From: Branchiostoma floridae
Taxonomy: Eukaryota > Chordata > Leptocardii > Amphioxiformes > Branchiostomatidae
Direction of reading: 5' to 3'
Assembly: GCF_000003815.2 (NCBI RefSeq)
Contig: NC_049980.1
Span: 21,357,717 to 21,421,716 of the forward strand
Length of the DNA stretch: 64,000 nucleotides
In this document: in pieces, positions 48,399-61,600 of the stretch
Layout of the letters: each line of letters begins with the position of its first letter
Position numbering within the stretch: the first letter of the stretch is position 1
Made by a program: the position numbers and the translations under genes
The notes under the pieces: generated by a model
Told to the model about the DNA's origin: nothing
The model's input: the letters and a program-made list of their open reading frames with translations, nothing else
Databases searched by the model: none

Positions 48399-50884
48399 AT
48401 GGTTGCAAACAGAAAAGGTCGTCGGTCAGCTGGTAAGAGGAAAGCCGGTGGTGCGTCTGCTGTTGAGGTGGTAGTGGAAGATATAGAAGAGCAGCAAGTT
48501 GATCCCGAACCTGGCGCACAGGTGACGAATGATGTTCAGGTACAATGTGGTTGACATGTATCATCATTGTCTTCAGTTTAACATACAGCAATGTAAACAA
48601 GAGTTCAAAGATCTCATACCTAAAAATGAAATATTTTGAGTTTCTCTAGTTCATTAACTATGCAAATAAGGTAATATTCACATTACCTGTGTTCATTGAT
48701 ACATTGATATTTATCTATCACTCCACCATAAACGTGACTGACATAAGGAAAATATATACCTGCAAAAACACAAGACCAAAAACAGTACTTCCTGTCTTCA
48801 ATTGACCACGTAACCTATCATCAGCCAAAGTTGATTAATTGCCAATTCTACCAACTTGTTTCCTAACACTGTCAACTCTAACCTTTGCCATGCATTTCCT
48901 GTCACTCTATTTCAAATAACGGGAAACATGTAGAGCAGAAAACAATAAACAACCTATATGAAGATGACATTGTCAAATACAAGGAATCTACCAGACACAT
49001 GCACATGTAAGTTACTGAAGAGTACATCATATTTTGTAAAGGATAATAAATCCATTACTTCCCAACAGTGTACTGTGAATAGTGCAAGATTGCCTTCCAG
49101 GTATATTGTACATAAAAATATAATGTACAGTGACCGTTGCTTAAATCAGACAAATGGTGACCGATCTTCAAAATAGTGACCTGTGATTGCAATGGTGTAA
49201 CATAAAATTATATCATTTATATGCCCATACATCACTGAATATGAGATGAGGATGTTTCACATATTTTAGGAAGATGTTGAGAAAGAAGCAACTTTGGATC
49301 AAGAGAAGGAGCCTGAAGTTGAGGAAGTTGGTACTCAAGAGGAAAATATAGATGGAGTGGGAGGAGAAGAGAAAGTGAATGAAGAGACATCTGTGGAGGA
49401 AGATGGAGAGAAAGAGGTCACTGCTGATGACTCAATGAAGGATGAGGTGGGAGAAAAGGAAAATGGAGCAGCATTGAAAGATAACAAAGAAGAGGAGACA
49501 GATGAGGGGGCTGATGGAGCTGATGAGAATGAAGAAGCTGACATGAAGTCTGACGGAGATGGGGAGGAGGTAGAAATGGAAGAGGAGAAAATGGAGGAGG
49601 ACGAAGGACCATCAGAGGAAGCAGCTGAACAGGAAGATGAGCAGAAAGAGGATCAGAAGGAGGAGAACAAGAAGGAAGAGGATGAGTTGGAAGGTCAGGA
49701 TGAGGCAGAGGAGGAAAAAGATCAAGAGGAGGAGAAGATGGGAGAGGAAGAGCAGAAAGAGGATCTGATGGTGGACCAGGAGGAAGAGAATGGACAGGAA
49801 GAGGATGAGATAGAGGCAGACAAGAAGGAAGATGATCAAGAGGAGGAAAAGGCAGAGGAAGTAAAGGGAGATGATCAGGTAGATGAAGAAAATGGAGAGG
49901 ATGAACAGGAAGAGGATAAGAATGTTCCCCAGAAGGAAGAGAATGGGGAGAAAGTGGATCAGATGGAGGATGAGAAGGCAGAAGAAGTGCAGGAAGAAGA
50001 TCAGGAGGAGGTCCAGAAGGAAGAGGATGAGCAGGAAGAGGATGAGGCAGAAGAAGCTCAACAGGAAGAGGATCAGATTGAGGATGAAGAGAAGGCAGAG
50101 GAAGTGAAGGAGGAAGAAGATCAGGAGGAGGTCCAGAAGGAAGATGATGAGCAGGAAGAGGATGAGGCAGAAGAAGCTCAACAGGAAGAGGATCAGATTG
50201 AGGATGAAGAGAAGGCAGAGGAAGTGAAGGAGGAAGATCAGGAGGAGGAGTGTAAGCAGGAAGAGGATGGGGTAAAAGAAGCTCAACAGGAAGGGGATCA
50301 GCAGGAAGTGGAAGAAACAAACGGAGAAGAAGTGATGGAGGATACAACTGGACAGGGAGAAGTTGAGAAGGAAGAGGAAGCTGAGGAGGAGGCTGGCGAG
50401 GAAAGGGCACCTGATATCACTGCAACAGAGGAAACAATGGTGACCGATGTAAGTTATGTAATATAATATATATTCAATGTTTATTGATATAAGCTGTTAA
50501 ATTATTAATAGGCATCACATCACCCTGAGATAGTTGATGTATTAAAGGCTATTCTGTGGTTTATATTCAGTGATGCACCTGCTCTTACCAAATATGTAAA
50601 AACAATTGTTGCTTAAGCCTTGTTTGCTCTTTTTCTGTGTATGGGTAATGTTACTAATAGTAAACGACACTGCTCTTGATTCCTAAATACACCAGGACCA
50701 TGAGCCTGTTAAGCCCCAGAGGAAGCGAAGGTCTGTCATGTCCACCCCCAGCCCACCACCCCGACGAGGGCGCAAGAGATCTGCTGGGAGTCCTGACAGT
50801 GAGCTCTTCTCACCCAAGCGCCTGTCAGATGGGATGAGCCTGAGGAGTGGGGACAGGGTTCTTCGTCGTGGGAGGAGGTCATAG
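48399..50884 (+). CDS. Glu-rich, basic-ended probable nuclear protein (502 aa)
   Basis: Exons 48399-48539, 49270-50448 and 50696-50884, all junctions phase 0 with good GT-AG sites. The ATG (GACATGG) lies two bases after an acceptor (TAATCAG), so the leader comes from an upstream exon. The N-terminus is basic (RKGRRSAGKRKAGG, like a nuclear localisation signal). Residues 48-440 are almost entirely Glu, Asp, Lys and Gln, including a 40-residue repeat (about 288-367). The C-terminal exon is basic and Ser/Pro-rich (PPPRRGRKRSAG; SPKRLSDG). Such basic-acidic-basic proteins are often chromatin or nucleolar, but I recognise no family. It is convergent with CTC1. Confidence 0.75.
49991..50230 (+). 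repeat. 120-bp tandem repeat inside the Glu-rich ORF
   Basis: Units 49991-50110 and 50111-50230 are nearly identical and in frame (40 codons); a degraded third unit follows from 50231. Unit text includes QEEVQKE, DEAEEAQQEEDQIEDEEKAE. Confidence 0.9.
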
Positions 50885-52551
50885 GGAGTGATGGGTAAAA
50901 TGGTGCTGACGAACAACTTTCTGACATACTTGTTTTAGGTTCAAGGTGAGACCATCTGAATTGGTTGAACAACATCAAACAATCATTTTCATGTTTCCGT
51001 TAAATGATTTGCAATGCAGCATCAGATAACCACACACACTATGCAAGGTTGAAATTAACTAAAGCTGCTTAAGCCAGGATTCAATCATTCAGAAGATCTA
51101 TTTCTTCACATAGAGTTTTTAAAGCATAATGTCAACAACAGAGACAAGGATATTGACTATGATATATCCCATTCCAACTGTTTGTTACATGAAAAAAGTC
51201 CACAATACAAATGGCTCCATGGATAAACTAATCCTGCTGGCCAAAACCTGGCTCCATGCTCTTCCAACCTCAACTTTAACACCAAAATCTTTTTCTTTCA
51301 CTTGAATGCTAAAGGGGGTTGATTTATTTCACTTATCAGATAGAAGGATAAACATTTAGCCATGTAGCTATGTATCATTATTGTTAAATCATATTCTAAG
51401 ATTGCCAAGTTTTTTATAATATTCATTATGCAATTGACTACTATACTATATAGCATAAAACCTAATCTTTCAATCCAAATACCAAAAATTCTGAGATAGT
51501 TGCAGAACCAAAAGCACATTGATCAATTTTACCTAATCAGATCTATTATTATGTTTGAACCAACAATGCAGTTGAATGTAAGAAGAAACTTCTAGTATTC
51601 TTGACCTACAAGCTTCAATTCTTCATGAAAGCCAAGGTGAATGCTGCCCCATGCATTATACATTGTTGTATGCTTGTAGGTCAGATTTTTATGGAATGAA
51701 AGACATCCAATAAAAGCTTGTGCATCCTGAAATGCCAGTCATTTGTAAGTGATTTGGCTGTGTACTCAGATAATGTTCAAACTTCAAATGACTCTACTTT
51801 TCAACATGTGATGCACAGATTAGACCTGTGCAGTATCTACTCTCAGTACTCATTATAGCACACTATTGTACGCACTATTGTATGTATTACAGGCACAAGT
51901 ATTGTATGCATTATTCATCATCACATAAAATATTAAACTTGATAGGACAACAGTTATACTCAAACTGCAGTTGCACCACAGTTGTACATGAACTTGATTG
52001 CACAACAAGTATTCTCTAATTCTAACAATGTAGTTTATCATGGCAAAAATAATTTGCGACAATTAACTAGTAAGAACAAAATAATGACTAGTAAGAACTG
52101 TATAATATTATGTGATATATACTGGTAGACTAAATACAATATTACTATGACCATATGTAACACATGATTTACATTTTGTAAGTAATGCTTTGTTGTAAAT
52201 GTGGTTATAATATGCCATTAATACAGATATCAAACTTAAGATCTCCAGACCTTACCAATTATACATTTTTCTAATTTTAGTAATAACACCTTTTGTGTTA
52301 CATGCTACCAATAAAACAAATAAAACCACATTTTGTCACTGTACCTGAACCGAGTGAAACACTGATGTAGTCTCTGAACAGGCTTTTAGCTAGGGTGTAT
52401 AGACATTAGACAGGGCATCCGAAAATTTGGGGGTTACATTCTCAGCACTAAAAATGCTTTTTTTACATTGATTCACAAACAACATAATACAACTGTATTT
52501 CTTCTAATAAAGGACACACCCAAAATAAAGTGTACAACCCCGATTTGGGAC
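50885..52551. other. intergenic region between convergent genes
   Basis: 3' UTR space of the Glu-rich gene (AATAAA at 51709-51714) and of CTC1 (minus-strand AATAAA at 51328-51323). I searched it on the minus strand for further CTC1 exons and found none I could support; exons under about 100 bp could be missed. Confidence 0.5.
51709..51714 (+). terminator. candidate polyadenylation signal
   Basis: AATAAA about 825 bp past the stop of the Glu-rich gene. Confidence 0.3.
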
Positions 52552-52630
52552 TCATCGCAAACACTTATTGCAACCTGAAGAATGGATGGTAGAAAAAGAT
52601 GTCTTGATTTGAATATTTGCATTGACCCAC

Positions 52631-55600
52631 CTGATGACAAGAGAGGTGAACTTCTGCCTCAGTTGATGGACAGCAGTAAGCAGGAAGTGCAGCTCGTACA
52701 AGTTTGGGTTGAGATGGTAGATGAGGTGGTAGAGTGCAGCGGAATGACTGGAGGGTGGCTAATTATGGAAATGTCCTGTTACACTCACACTACATACAGT
52801 AATCCAAAGAATAGGAAATAAGGAACTTAATAGGCTACTCAAATATGATAACAGATAAACTATGGTACTATAGGAAAAGGAAAATACAAAACTAACCTTG
52901 TATGGTGAGTTTCGTGTAGAAAAGGACTGAATGATCACACAGCTGGCAGTACAACAACACAACGTTGTCACAGGATCTCCCTAATGCACAAACATTGTTG
53001 ATTACTTTATTGTCTTGAACAGTGCCTTTGCTGTTTGACTATTCCTATTGTCTATCCAGGTAGCTTTACATGTCCAAATCATGCTCAAATGTTTGATATC
53101 TCTTAAGATAAAGCTTGGTACTTGAAGTGGCACTGCTGTTTACCTCTATGTGTTCCTTCACGAGATGAGCATTGTACACTGCTACACAGGCTCCTACCCT
53201 CAGACCTCGGCCCTCATTCACATGCAGTTGATAACCAAGATGTAGCCTATTGTACATCAGAGGAAATGTTTGCATGGATGCCATCCTTGTTAATCATGTC
53301 AGAGCTCATATACTCCACCTACTGAAAAAGTTCAGGAGAGAACATACAGAAGCCCAAGCATACACTAAGTAGGATGGCATCCAGGCAAGGGAAAGATGAT
53401 ACTGTGAATCTGAAGCAATCTTGCCTGCTGAAAAAAAATAATCAGTCACAAACGGAGCAAAAATCAGCCTGAATGCATATAATATTAATGGTGGTTTATA
53501 TTCTGACTGTTATGGGGAGATAATTGTAATGTGAGGCATGAAGGCCTGTAATGTTAATGCAAACAGAAGCACAATATTGATACTTTGATTAATCAATTTA
53601 TCTATTTCATTGTCATCATTCACAGAGAAAGTTGGATGCACAAAACATAATGACTCTACTAAATTTGTTTTACAAAATGTAGTTAGCCTGTCCCACCTGA
53701 CTTTTCCATCCAGCTGGTAGATGCCGATATCACTGTTGACACAAGCAGTGATTGTACCCTGGTGAACACACAACAAAATAACTGAGAATTGTTGATGATT
53801 TAATTAAAAGGAATTCAAAAAGGAGGATACAAATACAAACTGAAACTTTGCAATCAATGGACTATCAATCTCTGAGATTATGCATGGTAATATTGGAAGA
53901 GCAATGTACAAAGAGGACGTGTTTACAGCTACTTTAGGTCATGCAAAAGATTTTTCATAACCTTTGCTGTTATCGGAGGATTTCAGAAACTTTCATGTAT
54001 CAATGTTAAATCATGGGCTGTACAAGTTTCCTTCATCAAGTTCATGTGATCTGCATATGGCATAATATACCTGGTAGGAGTGGAAATTCTGCCTAACTTC
54101 ACCACCATGAGAACAGGACTGTGTCTCAGCAGCGCCACCATCTACTCCAGCAGGTACAGCATGTGCTGACGGAACTGACTGAAAATACATCAAACATTTT
54201 TTTTACTTCTTATTGGGATGTCATAAACCATAATTGATCTATTTAGACACCATCAAAATTGAATAAAGGCGGCGACTTTGATTTGACGTAAGTAACCATT
54301 ACAACTAGCCGCAATTAACTCAGAGACAGGAAATGTCTGATGCAACATACCAACGGAGTTGGCACAGCTTGAGATCCATCAAACTGTGGCAGAAACCGGG
54401 TCACTGCTGTGGAGCAGTACACATTTTTCTTATCTGCACTGTTCTGGAAGTACAGTCGAGCAAACATGTTGGCAACATTACCAATCTAACATTAACATTA
54501 ACAATATGTCTAAGAAAGGTAACCCACTTGATACAGATAGATTGAACAAGAAAGCAAGTTTAAGATGTCAATCTGGGTCTAAGTGTCAAAGGATTTTTTT
54601 AATCCATTCTAGAAAAAAGTGAAAAGTGGATATGTGCTAGTTAACAAAATATTTTGTTGTCTCACTTTGAACAGTGTGGTTGGTTTGAGGCTAGTGATAA
54701 CGTATTCTTGGCTTGGCTCCAGTAGGTGATATAAGTGGATCAGGTTGGCTCCCTAAAACAATAAGAAAACAGTTTTGCAAGATAGATGAATTAATGTTTT
54801 CTAGTGCTTAAAAACAGAGCAGAAAATTAGATGTAAAGCCATGTTGATTTGTTTATATGGATGACATCCGTGCCCCCATCAATTTCATCTGTTTCAAAAA
54901 AATGTTTCTGACCATACTGTAAGTTCTACAAATTCTTGACCACTTAGATTTCATAATGAAAGCTACTGTTTTTTTCCAAATCTTTTTTATTCACACACAG
55001 TTTTGGGGAAGTCATCGAAATGATCCAATCAACATGGCCTAAGTAGCATGATCAACAACTTGTCAATCCAGTCGAACTACATTTCTTTTTCTATTCCTAG
55101 GTTTGAAAATTGCTTACATTGTTGTAGGTGCTGTCCTTGGTGCTGACTGAATTATCTACTAACCTTCTACGTGCTGAGGGAGCCTTTTGGCACCAACTTT
55201 GTTACAGGGTTAGGCAGCAGGGAGAAGGTTAATTATCATTGTTGAAGGCAATGTGTTATGGATGATTTTCTGTAAGGTCCTCCAATACTTCCACTTTTGG
55301 ATGTTTAAAGATGAAACTGCTGGCATCCTCAATTTTACATTATCAGGACAGAAGGTCTAGTTCAGTTCAGTTCAATTCATCCTCATCTATATCTGGTCTA
55401 ACTTATATGTAAATAATACTGTTTTGACCATAGACTGTAGAATATTTGATATACTGTACAAAGAATTAAGTCGCTTCTGTGCTGTGTACAGTATTGTTCC
55501 CAGCATTAATAGTATCTACACAGTATCATTCCATAATACGATAGATCTGTAGTATATTGCATACTATTATTTAAAAGCCTCTTTATTTAAAGCCATTATC

Positions 55601-58600
55601 CCCTTTTACATACCTTGATGATGACAGGGACATGTTGCTTCTCTGTTGTGGAACTTAATTTGAACATAAAAAAGACAACTTCTTTCACCCTGCAACAAAA
55701 AGTAAAAAGACCACTATTTTAACACATAGTTCAAAGACCTGGTTCAGACTTAGTCTAGTACTTGTAAAAGACTAGATCAATGGATAAACAAGGAACTAGA
55801 TACAATGACCTCTTTTTTAACAATGTAACTGTAACCATGGAAGTCTGAAAATCCCTTCAAACTTCAACGAGTTGAACGCAACAAATTCTCTTTCTACTGT
55901 GGGAACTTCTCATTTGGATAACCAAAAGGTTCAGATGTAGAACAAGGTAAGACCAACAACAGAGGAGAAAAGAGAAGACAAACACAGAAGAAAAATGGAT
56001 AGAAAGAAAGAAAGACAAAAAGAATCAACACTGTGACATATCTTTTTGGAGAAGACATAAATCTACCTGAGAATAGTGGTGAGTCCAGTAACTTGCCCTT
56101 GTATACTGATTACCTTGGTCTCCAGTACTAGTCCTTTCCTGAAACATGAAGAAAATAGTGAATCTCCCAATCCTGTATGAAGAAGGTATGTCAGAAAAAT
56201 TACGACAAATTTTCTAATGCCAAAACATTACAAGTTACCTGTTGTTGAGAAAGTTTGCAGCTGCTGGGACAAGAACTGTTGAGTCTTGTTCCTTGACCTT
56301 AGTAGTATTGATCAGTTGACAAGGTGGCACTGTTATTTCCAAATATCCCCTGTTTCCTGTGTATAGATAGTTCATATGAGCTGTTGATGTTTTTGTGGAA
56401 ATTTGGTTTAGATCTAGTGGCTTACACCAATTCCTAAATTATCCAATGCATATTAGCAATATCATAAGTTCAAAGGTTTCCTATACTTATTAGGTTCTCA
56501 ATTTAAATGACATAACCCCATGTACTCTCAGGTAAGAAATAACTGGGAAAACTGATAAATACATTCTTATGACCTTCAAAGGAAAAGATGTTTCTTTACC
56601 TTGTCTATGGGGAGAAAAGGGAATGTAGTTCCATGAAGGGAGGAACACCAGCTCTTCAAATACATCAGTTTTCAATGTGGCAGTCTGTATCAACAGGAGA
56701 TGAGTGTAAGATTTTATAACACAAGCATGTTGTATAGCAGCTTGCAGCTGATAGCAGCGCACTAGCGCTCTAATGCTACATAAAAATGGTGTACAAGGCA
56801 ACTGGAGGAAGTACTCTTGTTTGTGCCATGTTATTCTAGGAAGAAATTACATGTACTTAAATAAGAAATACTTCTATATTGAAAATGATGATCTCACATA
56901 GACCTAAAATAATAGTCACTCACAGACAAATACCTACCAATCTTTTTCTACAAGTTCTGAAAGGATATACATTAAGTATGACATTTACATGCCTTTTAAT
57001 TTAAAATGGACAGTAATGGATTAAGTATGTACCTCCATAGTTTACCACTGGCTCAGTCTTTTCGAGATGAGCTAGCATAATTTATAATGGAGGATGGTAC
57101 CTAAGCAAACATATGTACCAGTCTGAAATCCCAATGAACAAGATTAAACTCAAACTATAAAACTTTATTAAAAGATGTGACAGAAGTGACAAAGAATACT
57201 GTAAATGCATTTAAGTTTGTGGGGATTTAATTTTGCAGTAGCGGGAAAAAGGACTTTTTGCGGTGGTTTTAATTTTGCGGTAGCACCATACCCTGTAGTC
57301 TCTTACTGCCAAGGAAAAATGTTCGCGGTAGTTTTAAGTTTGCAGTGAAGGGGCCACCGCGAAAACCGCAAACATTAAACCACCGGGAAAGTTTCTGCAT
57401 TTACAGTAGATGTAAAACACAAGGAATCAACCTGCCTCACAAAGTACAGCACCAGTGTTGTCTTCAATATAAAGCTGTCCAACTCTGTTATTTTTCCCCA
57501 CACTGAGACGGTTAGGTCCAGACGTCAACCTTCCCAGGAGTAAGGCACGGATGTGACCAAGAGGCCTGGCAGAAATGTCTACACACAAAACAACTTCATG
57601 TCAATCATAGACGTCTTTCAAACTTTATTTTACACAACATGTATTACATATATATGTTGATGACATTGACAGACCAAATTTAAACTTTAATATTCTTTTA
57701 ATTTGACAAGTTCTATTAACTTTACCTGTTTTACTGTTGGCAGGTGTACTGTCTTTATTATGTCCTGTCTGATTTGCTGTTGGCAGATGACTACAACAGG
57801 CTTGGTGCTGCCTTTGTACCAGTTGCTGGACCGAGATGAACCTATATGACAAAGGCAGTTCCATTTCTGGAATAGAGATATAAAATATGCAAAGGTAAGT
57901 TGTACTACTAAGTTCTTGTACACGAGAAATTATGAATGGGGAAAATTCAATTTTTGTGGAATTAGAACAAATAACTGTACAAAATAAACCTATTTTCTTC
58001 TTAGTTTGAGAAAGTGAATAAATGAGGCAGAGAATGAACAAGTGGAAAAAAAGACCCAAGACCCAATGTATGTGTATTTTGAACAATCCTTGTAGCAACT
58101 TACCTGGTGTTATGCTAAAGACTTGGTCTACAACAGTTAAGGCCAATGTCAAGTAGCTGATGCTACAAGAAGAGCTCTCCACAATGTTCTTCTCCACATG
58201 ACAGTACAGATCTCTAAGCCAATCTTTTTCCTGTAGATGGAAGTGAGACAGGAACTGAGAAACCTGATACAGTCATATTATGCTATTATGCCTAGGTTAC
58301 ACATAGCCGACTTTGGCTCCCGAACACTAGCCGACTCTTAGCCGACCCAAGTCGGCAGTAGTTCGGGAGTAGTCTGACCAGTTTAGGCCACGCCTATTTT
58401 TTAGCGCCGAACATGTCCCGAACACCTCCCGACCGGTAAATGACTTACTCCCGACTGTGTCCCAAATGCTAACTAACCTATCACCAACCATCCAGACCTC
58501 TAGCCACAGACTGCCGAATCACTCCCGACTGATCCCCAACCGATTGCCGACCCTTTTTCGACTTGAAATACACATAATCAGCGATTTTCAAAAGAGTGCT

Positions 58601-61600
58601 CATTTTCGTTTTTAATCAAGAATGTCCTTTGTTCTATTTGTAAACATCACTAAGAGATCAAATTTAGATCACATATAGCTCCAGTGCGGCATTTATGGGT
58701 CTTTTTGTTTTTAGCTGGATGTCGGTCGTGTGAAGTTCGGGAGTGATTCGTCTACGTTCTGGCAATAGTCTTTTTGCTTGGGAATGAGTTAGCAGAGATT
58801 TGTCTAAGGTCTTGGGGTAAATCATTGGTAAGTTGGAAACAAGCTGGGAGTAAATCAGCAATGTTTATGGCGTGGTTAAGATTTAATTTGACTGCTGACT
58901 TACTCCCGAACACCAACCGAACACTAGCCGACCGTGCCGAACACCAGCCGACCACCAACCGACCCATTCCAGAGTTGCCGTTCAGAGCCGAATGTTTTGA
59001 ACATTTCAAAACATTCGGATGGAGCAGCCGAACACCAGCCGACTCAGCCGAACGCCAGCCGAACGCCAGCCGACTCAGCCGAACGCCAGCCGACTACAGC
59101 CGACTAGCTCCCGAATCACTCCTAAACCATAGTCGGGAGAGAGTCGGGAGCCAAATTCGGCTATGTGTAACCTAGGCATAAGGCAATAATATGTTAGTTA
59201 TAGTACAGGGGCAATGTTTAAGACCTGAATGACAGCAGGTGAAAATCTAATAATACGCAATTGAAGATAGTGGCATGAGTGCGATGGTACGTCTAATCTA
59301 AATAGAATGGAAACAGTAGCTCCCTTGTTACTACATTGTTTCTGTCATCCATCTGTCATCAACAAACCCAGTTATGGACAAGCAAGACATATATATAACC
59401 TCCTTCCTAGACTTTCAGTTCGCAACTTTCAACATAGGCTAGGTTCTCTTATGCCAGGAAAGGGATTTTTCCGAGGACGGGAGTTTGCCATGGAAGGTAG
59501 TTTAGCCCCTTCCGGGGCAAACTCCCTTCCTCAGCAAACTCCCTTTCCCAACATAAGAGAACCTATCTAACGTTGAAAATTTGACAGACGCCCCCCCCCC
59601 CCCCACACACACACATACTGAACAGTCCCTAACTCAAGTAGTCACTGCTTCAGATTCCCCGGTATCTGGTCACATATGCTTTTCTTTTCTCTCTGTGCTT
59701 CCTGAACTAATGTGCTCCTCACTCGCTCAGCTATTTCCAATTGGTCAGCATTTGCACACTACAGGCGATCGCTTCTCTAATTTCATTCCTCCATTCAACT
59801 TTTATCGTCTGTTTCCATGTATAGATCTCATTCTATTCTTATACTTATAGTTATAGTTATTAAAATCGTCTCATTCTTCAAATCTTTTGCTTTTTTGCAG
59901 TTTCTCAGCTCCCTCCTTGCTTCTGTATATCCTCCTCTGCTCCTGCGTAAATTTCAGAGGGCGAATCAACACTGTCAGGGAACCGACCAGGCATAATTTG
60001 ATGGGGATGCTGGACGCTTCGGCCCTTTACCAACTCGGCCCTAGCAATTTATCAAATTAACATGGGAACTCAAATATCAATTTAAAGGTGAGGAACTCGG
60101 CTATCTTACTATGGGATTTAATAGCTAATAATTTGGGATCAAGGTGATCTGTAAAAAAAACACAAATAGATCTGAAGTTGAATTATATCATCAGAATAAC
60201 TGACAAAAAAGACATTTTTACTGTGGGTGTAACCACATAAATTTTATAGGGGGCGAGGGGTGTACCAAGAATCCTCAGTGACAAATTACTTTTAAAACGT
60301 CCCTGTTTACTCACTATTGTAGTGAAATTATTGGAATCACGACGATTCGGACCTTTACCGACTCGGGCCTGTCAACTTGGCCCTACACTCTGGTCAACTN
60401 NNNNNNNNNNNNNNNNNNNNNNNNNNNNNNNNNNNNNNNNNNNNNNNNNNNNNNNNNNNNNNNNNNNNNNNNNNNNNNNNNNNNNNNNNNNNNNNNNNNC
60501 GGCCACCCTTTTGAACATAGAGGCTAGCCGGTCCGTGTCGACCAGAAATTGCTAGGGCCGAGTCGGTAATGAGCCGAAGCGTCAGACATCCAAATTATTT
60601 AGCAAATTTCGTTAATTATGGTAACTGTTATTCATTTTAGCACAATATATTACATCCGATGTCTATGTAACGTTAGAAAATTATACTTGCGCCAATATAC
60701 GTGTCCGTGACAACCGTAAACTAAACGTCTAAGAGGGCCCCCAAGGGGGGGTACCGACAACGCTCTATGCTAAATTCGGGAGGGCCGGCTACGTAATACG
60801 CTAAATTAAGAACGCTTCATTACGCTCTACGCTAAATTACGAAGTTTCCAAATGCATTATGCAAATCTTTATCGTCTTTTGGCTGAATTCCACCGACGGC
60901 AGATCACATGAAGAGGAGATCTAACAACTTGAACTTATAATTCCATCAACAAGATTCAAACAGCTACTTAGACGATATAAAAGCGCCCGTCTTGCTGGCC
61001 AGAGGCGGCGACAGCATTTCTTATGTGACATAATTTTCAGCACTTGTACTGTAGCATCGAAAGCGGAGGCGTGACAATCTTAGGGGCGTCCGGGGGCATG
61101 CTCCCCCGGGAATATTGTGAAATCTTGACCCTCTGAAACACTATTTTCTGCATTTGAAGGGCAAACTTTGCTCGCAGACTAAGCTAAGTTGAATGGCATT
61201 TCAATTAGAAATTCACATGGTTTTAGCTTAAGCTGTTGAGGACAACGCCCCAAACATCATTTTCAGATTTGTGGTGCTGAAACTAGTGAAAGCACGAACT
61301 GTCGCAAGGTACGTACGTGAAAATTTTAAAATTTGTACCCTCTGAAACACCATTTCCTGCATTTTGAGGGACAAATTTTGCTGGCAGACTATATGCTCAG
61401 TGTAATGAAATTTTGAAATCTGGACCCTTTGAAACGCAATTTCATACATTTTCACGGGTAAACTTTCCCGGTTGATTATGCCTTACGAACAATTCATATG
61501 AATTACGTTTTACCGTAAAATCCGGCTAGCTTCTACGAATTACCTTAAATTAAAGGGGCCAATATCGCTCGACGCAAAATGCACCGATTACGCTCTACAT

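Noticed and set aside
49612-50286. 224-codon Leu/Ile/Phe-rich minus-strand ORF resembling a membrane protein
   Set aside because: Another antisense frame of the same Glu-rich repeat; its hydrophobicity is a codon artefact.
49418-50410. 330-codon Pro/Leu-rich minus-strand ORF
   Set aside because: It is the antisense of the GAG/GAA/GAT-rich Glu-rich exon; such codons leave all antisense frames nearly stop-free.
57625-58197. 190-codon continuous minus-strand ORF
   Set aside because: It reads through a CTC1 intron by chance; splice sites and human alignment show two separate exons within it.
58774-59175. 133-codon plus-strand ORF
   Set aside because: Made of the GCCGAACGCCAGCCGACT-type tandem units of a foldback element.
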